NCBI GenBank assembly: GCA_019247865.1
Contig: JAFBAJ010000245.1
Span: forward strand, 1 to 11,380
Length of the DNA stretch: 11,380 nt
Source: Acidobacteriota bacterium
GTDB lineage: Bacteria > Acidobacteriota > Blastocatellia > Pyrinomonadales > Pyrinomonadaceae
Direction of reading: 5' to 3'
Positions 6,663 to 11,380 of the stretch are shown here, piece by piece. The notes beneath the pieces are model-generated. The model had not been told where the DNA came from and ran no database searches. It worked only from the letters and a program-made list of their open reading frames with translations. A program made the position numbers and the translations under genes. Every line of letters begins with the position of its first letter. The first letter of the stretch is position 1.

Positions 6663-7370
6663 ATGAACATTGCGATCATCGCCGCAGCCGGGCAGGGCAC
6701 GCGGATGGGTCAGCGTCGAGCCAAGCAGTTTCTGGAGCTGGCCGGGACTCCGATTATCATTCACACGCTTCAGCGATTCGAGCAGTGCCCCCACATACAG
6801 GAGACGGTCGTGGTCCTGCCTGCGCAGGACGTGGCTGGATTTCTCGCCATCGCGGGAAAGCATGGACTCCGTAAGCTGGCGCGCGTGATCCCCGGCGGCG
6901 CAAGCCGCATGGAGTCGGTCTGGCGCGGCTTGCAGGCTATCCGGCCGCAGACGGCTGAAGTCATCGCGGTGCATGACGGCGTGCGCCCCTTCGTCACGCC
7001 CGAAGAGATCGAGCGCACAGTGGCGGCGGCCGAAGAGCATGGAGCAGCAGTGCTGTGCGCGCCCGCGAGCGATACCATCAAAGAGATTCAGGACGGCCGC
7101 GTCGTACGCACGCTCGAACGCGCGCGCCTCGGCCATGCTTTGACGCCGCAGTGCTTTCGTTACGCGCTCCTGCGCAGAGCTTACGAAGCGGCCTTAGCGC
7201 GCGGCCTCGAAGCCACGGATTGCAGCTCCCTCGTCGAAGCTTTGGGCGAGACGGTCATCGTCGTCGAAGGCTCCGCGCGCAACATCAAGATCACGCGGCC
7301 GGAAGACATCGCGTTCGGAGAAATACTCTTGAGACAGGAGGCAGAAGCCAGAAGTCAGAAGCCAGAATAA
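6663..7370 (+). CDS. ispD: 2-C-methyl-D-erythritol 4-phosphate cytidylyltransferase
   Basis: IspD transfers CMP from CTP to 2-C-methyl-D-erythritol 4-phosphate, the third step of the MEP isoprenoid pathway, in the cytosol. The 235-residue protein carries the CTP-binding loop AAAGQGTRMG (7-16) with K21 (KQF), VHDGVRPF (103-110) for the family's HDxxRP motif, SDTIK (136-140), TLERARL for the nucleotide/MEP-binding Arg region, LTPQCF (160-165), TD (185-186) and NIKITRPED (207-215). The last dozen residues (RQEAEARSQKPE) lie beyond the conserved domain and are encoded largely by the left arm of a heptamer inverted repeat, suggesting the natural stop was displaced by repeat insertion. It starts 22 bp after the yacL-like stop and is followed by ispF. 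Confidence 0.95.
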   Translation: MNIAIIAAAGQGTRMGQRRAKQFLELAGTPIIIHTLQRFEQCPHIQETVVVLPAQDVAGFLAIAGKHGLRKLARVIPGGASRMESVWRGLQAIRPQTAEVIAVHDGVRPFVTPEEIERTVAAAEEHGAAVLCAPASDTIKEIQDGRVVRTLERARLGHALTPQCFRYALLRRAYEAALARGLEATDCSSLVEALGETVIVVEGSARNIKITRPEDIAFGEILLRQEAEARSQKPE

Positions 7371-7420
7371 AAACAGCACGCCTTTCATTCAGGCTTCCGG
7401 CTTCTGACTTCTGGCTCCTG
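7342..7420. repeat. Inverted pair of heptamer-repeat arms between ispD and ispF
   Basis: Positions 7342-7367 and 7395-7420 are inverted repeats matching at 24 of 26 positions, separated by 27 bp. Each arm is a run of 7-base units: GCCAGAA, GTCAGAA, GCCAGAA on the left and CTTCTGA, CTTCTGG on the right. The ispD stop codon (7368-7370) directly follows the left arm; ispF starts 13 bp after the right arm. No U-tract follows, so a role as intrinsic terminator is doubtful. Confidence 0.85.
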
Positions 7421-7432
7421 AATTCTGCTTTT

Positions 7433-7909
7433 ATGTTCAGAGTCGGCATCGGCAGTGACACGCATCGTTTGACGAGAGGGCGGCAGCTCGTCCTGGGCGG
7501 CGTGCGTGTGGAGTCGGAGCTGGGCGCGGAAGGCCATTCGGATGCGGACGCGCTGGCGCACGCCATCACGGACGCTATCTTAGGCGCGCTGTGCGAGGGC
7601 GATCTGGGCGTGCATTTCCCTGACCGCGATCCGCGCTGGAAGGATGCAGACAGCTTGCAACTCTTAGCGCGCGTCGTGTGGCTGGCCGGAGAGCGCGGCT
7701 TTCATGTCGTCAACGTGGACGCGACGGTGATGCTCGAACAGCCTAAGCTGCGCCCGTACATCACGGAGATGCGGGAAAAACTGTCGCAGACGCTCGGCGC
7801 GGACGTGAAGTGCGTCAGCGTCAAGGCCAAGACCGGCGAGGGGCTCGACGCCATCGGCGAAGGGCTCGCGATTTCCGCTCAGGCAGTCGTGCTTCTGGAG
7901 AGCGCGTAA
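7433..7909 (+). CDS. ispF: 2-C-methyl-D-erythritol 2,4-cyclodiphosphate synthase
   Basis: IspF cyclises CDP-methylerythritol 2-phosphate to ME-2,4-cyclodiphosphate with release of CMP, as a trimer with a divalent metal at each interface. The 158-residue length is standard. Metal ligands D9 and H11 (GIGSDTHRL) and H43 (LAHAITDA) match E. coli D8, H10 and H42. The substrate loop EGHSDADA (33-40), the GDLGVHFPDRDP stretch (56-67), and K131 with E136 (VSVKAKTGEGLD) are also present. ATG 7433 gives the normal N-terminus; the same frame is open further upstream but overlaps ispD without homology. There is no clear SD, as the upstream sequence belongs to the heptamer repeat. Together with ispD this supplies two non-consecutive MEP-pathway steps; ispE is not in the window. 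Confidence 0.96.
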   Translation: MFRVGIGSDTHRLTRGRQLVLGGVRVESELGAEGHSDADALAHAITDAILGALCEGDLGVHFPDRDPRWKDADSLQLLARVVWLAGERGFHVVNVDATVMLEQPKLRPYITEMREKLSQTLGADVKCVSVKAKTGEGLDAIGEGLAISAQAVVLLESA

Positions 7910-7920
7910 ACACTTTTCAA

Positions 7921-9243
7921 ATGAGACCACAAGACCTGATTCAGAAAAAGCGTGACGGCGGCGAGCTGACGCCGGAGGAGGTCGCGCTCTTCGTGCGCGG
8001 CGTGACCGACGGCGCGTTCGCGGATTATCAGTCCTCCGCGCTGTTGATGGCGATATTTTTTCAGGGGATGAACGAGCGCGAGCAGAGTGCGCTGACGCAG
8101 GAGATGCTGCACTCGGGCGAGATCCTCGATTTCTCCGAGGTCGAAAAGCCTAAGGCCGACAAGCATTCGACGGGCGGCGTCGGCGACAAGACTTCGCTCA
8201 TCATCGCGCCGCTCGCGGCCGCCTGCGGACTCTGCGTGCCGATGATCTCCGGGCGCGGTCTGGGTCACACGGGCGGAACGCTCGATAAGCTCGAAGCGAT
8301 TCCGGGCTATCGCGTGCATCTCTCGCTGACAGAGTTTCGCGCCATCCTGAAACGCGTCGGCTTTGCGATGATGGGGCAGACCGCCGACATCGCGCCCGCT
8401 GATAAGAGGCTCTACGCCCTGCGCGACGCGACGGCGACGGTCGAAGCGATCCCGCTTATCGTGGCTTCGATCATGTCGAAGAAGATGGCCGCAGGGCTCG
8501 ACGCGCTGGTGCTCGACGTGAAGACGGGCAGCGGCGCTTTCATGCGCGAAGAGGAGCGAGCGAGGGAGCTGGCACGCGCGCTCGTCGCGACCGGCAACTC
8601 GTGCGGCGTACGCACCGAAGCCCTCATCACGGATATGAACCAGCCGCTCGGTCGTGCCGTCGGCAACGCGCTCGAAGTTCACGAATGCCTCGCGCTCATG
8701 CGCGGCGAAGCGGACGAGGGCGCGCGACCTGTGCTCGACCTCTCGCTGGAATTGACGGCGCGGATGCTCACGTCCGCCGGGCTCGAAGATGATCTGGAGG
8801 CGGCGCGTGCGCGCGTGCGTCGCGCTCTCGATTCGGGCGCGGCGCTCGAATGCTTCCAGCGTAATGTCGCGGAGCAGGGCGGCGACGCACAGCTCTGCGA
8901 TGAGCCAGCGCACCTGCTCGAAGCAAATCTGCTGGAGGAGAGAGTAGTCGCGCCGCGCGCCGGATTTGTGATAAAAGTTGAGGCAGCAGAAATCGGAAAT
9001 GCTGTCGCCGCGATTGGCGGCGGGCGCGCGCGCATCACAGACCAGATTGACCCGGCGGTCGGCTTCCTCTGTGAAGCCAGGCCCGGCGATGAGGTCGAAG
9101 CCGGAGATGTGCTCGGCCTGCTCTATTGCCGCGACGAGGCGCAGGCGGCCGAGGCCGGCGCGCGGATTCGCGCCGCATACACCATCGCCGACGAGCCGCC
9201 GCCGGACGCTTATCAATTGATTAAGGAAGTAATCACGTTATGA
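7921..9243 (+). CDS. pdp: Pyrimidine-nucleoside (thymidine) phosphorylase
   Basis: This 440-residue member of nucleoside phosphorylase family II splits uridine or thymidine with phosphate into the free base and (deoxy)ribose 1-phosphate. It contains the phosphate loop KHSTGGVGDKTS (81-92), the family signature SGRGLGHTGGTLDKLEAIPG (110-129), and YALRDAT with R168. S183 and K187 lie in VASIMSKK; R168, S183 and K187 have the same numbering I recall for the Geobacillus enzyme. The C-terminal alpha/beta domain (about 340-440) is complete. Broad-specificity Pdp and thymidine-specific DeoA are hard to separate by eye. ATG 7921 lies 11 bp after the ispF stop and begins MRPQDLIQKKRDG, the usual N-terminus; in-frame upstream sequence is non-homologous overlap with ispF. 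The stop overlaps the next start (ATGA), so it is translationally coupled to the nucleoside-binding lipoprotein. Confidence 0.95.
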   Translation: MRPQDLIQKKRDGGELTPEEVALFVRGVTDGAFADYQSSALLMAIFFQGMNEREQSALTQEMLHSGEILDFSEVEKPKADKHSTGGVGDKTSLIIAPLAAACGLCVPMISGRGLGHTGGTLDKLEAIPGYRVHLSLTEFRAILKRVGFAMMGQTADIAPADKRLYALRDATATVEAIPLIVASIMSKKMAAGLDALVLDVKTGSGAFMREEERARELARALVATGNSCGVRTEALITDMNQPLGRAVGNALEVHECLALMRGEADEGARPVLDLSLELTARMLTSAGLEDDLEAARARVRRALDSGAALECFQRNVAEQGGDAQLCDEPAHLLEANLLEERVVAPRAGFVIKVEAAEIGNAVAAIGGGRARITDQIDPAVGFLCEARPGDEVEAGDVLGLLYCRDEAQAAEAGARIRAAYTIADEPPPDAYQLIKEVITL

Positions 9244-10301
9244 AGAGAAGTATCTGGACATCGCTCGCCGTCTTTCTGGCCCTGAGCCTGCTGGCGCTCT
9301 CTTTCTCGTCCTGCCGCATGCAGAGCCGCGCCGCAGACGATAAGACGAAGCTTCACGTCGGCATCGTCTTCGACATCGGCGGCAAGGACGACCGCTCGTT
9401 CAACGCCGCCGCGTGGGAGGGCGCGCGCCGCGCGCGTGATAACTTCCCACTCGTCCTGCGCGATGTCGAGCCGGGCGACCCGACCTCTGTCGAGCCAGCC
9501 CTGCGCGCCTTCGCAGAGCGCGGCTACGACCTCATTATCGGCGTCGGTTTCGCGCAGGCTCCGATCATGCAGCGCGTCGCGGAGGACTACCCGAACCTCA
9601 ACTTTGCGATCATCGACGGCGTGATTCAGAAGCGCGACGCACAGGGCAAACCGATTGAGGGACAGTTCCTGGAGAACACCGCCTCGCTCGTTTTCAAAGA
9701 GCACGAAGGCTCTTATCTGGTCGGCATGATCGCCGCCAAGAAATCGCAGACCGGCACCATCGGATTCATCGGCGGCATGGACATCGGCCTCATCCACCGG
9801 TTCGCGACCGGATACGAAGAGGGCGCGCGCGCGGTCAATCCTAAGATCAAGGTCCTCGTGCAATATGTCGGCGTCACGGATTCGGCCTGGAACAATCCTG
9901 GCAAGGGCAAAGAGTTGGCCGAAGCGCAGATCGGCAGCGGCGCGGATGTCATCTTCACAGCCGCCGGCAACTCCGGCCTCGGAGCGTTCGACGCCGCCGA
10001 GCAGAACAAGAAGTTCGTCATCGGCGTCGACTCCAACCAGAACTGGGTCAAGCCCGGCTACGTCCTGACCAGCATGGTCAAGCGCGTCGACAACGCCGTC
10101 TATCAAATCATACAGGACAAGGTCAACGGCAAGTTTCAGGGCGGCCTCCATGTCTACGGTCTGGACAACGAGGGCGTCGGCTACGCCATGGATCAGTACA
10201 ACGAAAAGCTCGTCCCGCCCGATGTCATTCAGACCGTCGAAGCAGCCAAGCAGAAGATCATCAAGGGCGAGATCAAAGTCACGGACGCGATGTTCAAATA
10301 A
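9240..10301 (+). CDS. BMP family (PnrA-type) nucleoside-binding lipoprotein of an ABC importer
   Basis: The 353-residue protein begins with a lipoprotein signal: basic MKRS, hydrophobic core 5-22, then SFSSC with C25 as probable lipidated residue (the lipobox is slightly non-canonical, with Phe at -3). The mature part is a BMP/PnrA/Med-family type-I periplasmic binding fold, with VFDIGGKDDRSFNAAAWEG (43-61) the hallmark ligand-cleft stretch. Other features are AIIDG with D126, GFIGGMDIG (175-183), and GVDSNQNW with D264. By analogy with Treponema PnrA, D45, N55, D126 and D264 are likely to contact a nucleoside. Co-location and 4-bp overlap with pyrimidine-nucleoside phosphorylase, and a matching ABC ATPase downstream, point to a nucleoside rather than another ligand. 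Purine versus pyrimidine preference cannot be told. Confidence 0.92.
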   Translation: MKRSIWTSLAVFLALSLLALSFSSCRMQSRAADDKTKLHVGIVFDIGGKDDRSFNAAAWEGARRARDNFPLVLRDVEPGDPTSVEPALRAFAERGYDLIIGVGFAQAPIMQRVAEDYPNLNFAIIDGVIQKRDAQGKPIEGQFLENTASLVFKEHEGSYLVGMIAAKKSQTGTIGFIGGMDIGLIHRFATGYEEGARAVNPKIKVLVQYVGVTDSAWNNPGKGKELAEAQIGSGADVIFTAAGNSGLGAFDAAEQNKKFVIGVDSNQNWVKPGYVLTSMVKRVDNAVYQIIQDKVNGKFQGGLHVYGLDNEGVGYAMDQYNEKLVPPDVIQTVEAAKQKIIKGEIKVTDAMFK

Positions 10302-10307
10302 CAGTTT

Positions 10308-10339
10308 TTGTTCTTGGTTCTTAGTCCTTTGTACTTTGC
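10308..10339 (+). repeat. Left heptamer inverted-repeat arm of the S23 cassette
   Basis: Seven-base units based on TTCTTGG, TTCTTAG, TCCTTTG, TACTTTG begin 7 bp after the lipoprotein stop. The arm is the reverse complement of 10747-10778 except at five positions. Confidence 0.85.
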
Positions 10340-10374
10340 TTCTCTTTATCCGAGAGAGTAGGAGATTGGGGGCT

Positions 10375-10794
10375 GTGAGGACAAATTTCGAGAATTTGCA
10401 GGTTTATCGCTTAGCAGAAAACCTTGCGGATGAAGTGTGGTGTATAGTTGGCACATGGGAATCATTCGCACGCGATACAGTCGGCAAACAATTAGTGAGA
10501 GCTGTGGATAGTGTCGGAGCTAATATTGCAGAGGGCTCAGGGCGCGGCGCTCAGAAAGATAATCAGCGTTTCATCCGAATAGCTCGCGGTTCGTTGAATG
10601 AAACTCAACATTGGCTACGTCGAGCTTTTAAAAGAAAACTATTGAGCGCCGAGCAGATTAACACTCTAAAGGCTATTCTGGATGAGCTGGCCCCGCGGCT
10701 TAATGCGTATCTACGATCTATTCCCCATACAAGCATCGAGCCGTTAGCAAAGAACAAAGCACAAAGAACAAAGTACAAAACACAAGATGCTTGA
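10375..10794 (+). CDS. Four-helix-bundle protein, S23 / 23S rRNA intervening-sequence (IVP) family
   Basis: The 139-residue, helix-rich protein matches the S23/IVP family first described as encoded in 23S rRNA intervening sequences, whose relatives include Avd of diversity-generating retroelements. Family landmarks: [13 protein letters not shown] (5-17), the strongly conserved ANIAEGSGR (49-57), [13 protein letters not shown] (65-77), then a last helix to about residue 115. The family forms pentameric nucleic-acid-binding bundles; a cellular role for free-standing copies is not established. GTG 10375 is chosen because AGGAG (10360-10364) lies 10 bases upstream; a TTG at 10366 is too close to it. 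The final ~15 residues ([14 protein letters not shown]) are encoded by the right inverted-repeat arm and are not family sequence. The stop overlaps the ATPase start by 8 bp. GC and codon use are visibly lower (more A/T-ending codons) than in all neighbours, suggesting transfer. Confidence 0.88.
   Translation: MRTNFENLQVYRLAENLADEVWCIVGTWESFARDTVGKQLVRAVDSVGANIAEGSGRGAQKDNQRFIRIARGSLNETQHWLRRAFKRKLLSAEQINTLKAILDELAPRLNAYLRSIPHTSIEPLAKNKAQRTKYKTQDA
10747..10778 (+). repeat. Right heptamer inverted-repeat arm of the S23 cassette
   Basis: Tandem 7-base units CAAAGAA, CAAAGCA, CAAAGAA, CAAAGTA continue with decay to about 10785. The arm lies inside the 3' end of the S23-type gene and ends just before the ABC ATPase start codon. 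Confidence 0.85.
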
Positions 10795-11380
10795 ACTCCG
10801 AAACATTACCAAGCGCTTCGGCGACGTGCTGGCGAACGATCACATCAATCTCAAGGTCGAGCCGGGCACGATTCATGCAATCGTGGGCGAGAACGGCGCG
10901 GGCAAGTCGACCGTGATGCGTATCGCTTACGGTTTCTACACGGCGGACGAGGGCGAGATTCTGCTCGACGGCGAGGTGCGGCGGATACAGACGCCGCATG
11001 ACGCCATCGCGCTCGGCGTCGGGATGGTGCACCAGCACTTCATGCTGGTCGAGCCGATGACGGTCGCCGAAAATATCGTGCTCGGCGCGGAGCCGGGCTC
11101 GGCCGCCGCGCTCGACCTGCACGGAGCCGAGAAGAAGATTCGCGCGCTCTCGGAAGAGTTCAAGCTGGCGATTGATCCGAACGCGACCATCGAGAGCCTG
11201 TCGGTCGGGCAGGAGCAGCGCGTCGAGTTGTTGAAAGCACTTTATAGAGACGCGCGGCTGCTCATCTTGGACGAGCCGACGGCCGTGCTGACGCCGCAGG
11301 AGGTCGAAGAGTTCTTCCAGATTCTGCGGCGCATGCGCGAGCAGGGCAAGACGGTCGTCATCATCACGCAGAAGCTCTCG
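10787..11380 (+). CDS. Nucleoside-type ABC importer ATP-binding protein (partial, C-terminus outside window)
   Basis: The 198 visible residues form almost the whole first ABC domain: Walker [10 protein letters not shown] (34-42), Q-loop Q83 in [11 protein letters not shown], signature LSVGQ (138-142) and Walker B LLILDE with E163. The HQHFMLV stretch and [17 protein letters not shown] region resemble the tandem-ABC ATPases (YufO/NupO, RbsA type) that serve BMP-family nucleoside importers, so a second ABC domain and two permease genes are expected beyond the edge. The H-switch histidine, normally in ITHKL, is Gln here (IITQKLS, Q195). ATG 10787 is the natural start ([12 protein letters not shown]); it overlaps the S23-type stop by 8 bp and the repeat arm occupies the SD position, so no SD is seen (AAG before ATG only). 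Confidence 0.92.
   Translation, partial: MLELRNITKRFGDVLANDHINLKVEPGTIHAIVGENGAGKSTVMRIAYGFYTADEGEILLDGEVRRIQTPHDAIALGVGMVHQHFMLVEPMTVAENIVLGAEPGSAAALDLHGAEKKIRALSEEFKLAIDPNATIESLSVGQEQRVELLKALYRDARLLILDEPTAVLTPQEVEEFFQILRRMREQGKTVVIITQKLS

Larger units (their letters stand above)
10308..10778 (+). mobile_element. Putative repeat-bounded cassette carrying an S23-type gene
   Basis: The lower-GC S23-type gene is bounded by inverted heptamer-repeat arms (10308-10339 and 10747-10778, 27 of 32 positions matching). It lies between the binding-protein and ATPase genes of one ABC importer, which normally adjoin. No transposase, integrase or target-site duplication is visible, so mobility is inferred from composition, position and the inverted ends only. 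Confidence 0.5.

Noticed and set aside
7055..7432. IspD-IspF fusion or extended ispF
   Set aside because: The ispF frame is merely open beneath ispD; the IspD and IspF domains lie in different frames and ispD has its own stop at 7368-7370.
10150..10374. N-terminal extension of the S23-type gene into the BMP gene
   Set aside because: The extension is the out-of-frame shadow of the BMP coding sequence plus the left repeat arm. The SD at 10360-10364 supports GTG 10375.
10308..10794. Diversity-generating retroelement (S23 protein as Avd)
   Set aside because: No reverse transcriptase, template repeat or variable repeat is visible in the window.

Overview
The window is about 11.4 kb of high-GC bacterial DNA and reads as a chromosomal segment. 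Gene content and protein style suggest an Acidobacteriota-like bacterium, possibly Blastocatellia: a TonB-like protein with a typical N-terminus, an encapsulin-type ferritin, and abundant structured intergenic repeats. The phylum is inferred from recollected family resemblance, not from a search. All genes run on the + strand except the partial one at the left edge.

Layout. (1) 1-467: minus-strand N-terminal part of a TonB-like energy transducer, divergent from everything else. (2) 650-2323: a stand-alone encapsulated-ferritin-like protein (EncFtn family), then a Glu/Leu/Phe/Val dehydrogenase, probably glutamate dehydrogenase. (3) 2324-2853: about 530 bp without a gene, filled by two families of roughly 23-28-bp hairpin repeats that point towards each other. 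(4) 2854-3216: an ArsC/Spx-family thioredoxin-fold protein in which the nucleophilic cysteine of the CxxC motif is an in-frame UGA. A bulged-U stem-loop follows at 2915-2934. I read this as a selenoprotein that ordinary gene calling would truncate to its last 69 residues. (5) 3219-7909: radA, an SDR-fold protein that has lost most of its catalytic residues, a YacL-like membrane PIN-TRAM protein, ispD and ispF. The order radA-x-yacL-ispD-ispF matches the Bacillus arrangement, with the SDR where disA sits there. (6) 7921-11380: pyrimidine-nucleoside phosphorylase, a BMP/PnrA-type nucleoside-binding lipoprotein and the start of the matching ABC ATPase. This looks like a nucleoside import and phosphorolysis operon. 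It is interrupted by a lower-GC four-helix-bundle (S23/IVP-type) gene flanked by inverted heptamer-repeat arms.

How the genes fit together. The yacL-ispD-ispF block combines housekeeping functions, with ispD and ispF giving two steps of the MEP isoprenoid pathway. The phosphorylase, BMP lipoprotein and ABC ATPase would capture, import and split nucleosides. The Sec-ArsC protein and the EncFtn protein both suggest redox or metal (iron, arsenic) stress functions, but no direct link between them is visible.

Most interesting items: the putative selenoprotein with its SECIS-like hairpin; the S23 gene as an apparent repeat-bounded cassette inside a transporter operon, with a related empty heptamer pair between ispD and ispF; the degenerate SDR; the orphan EncFtn; and the head-to-head repeat array.
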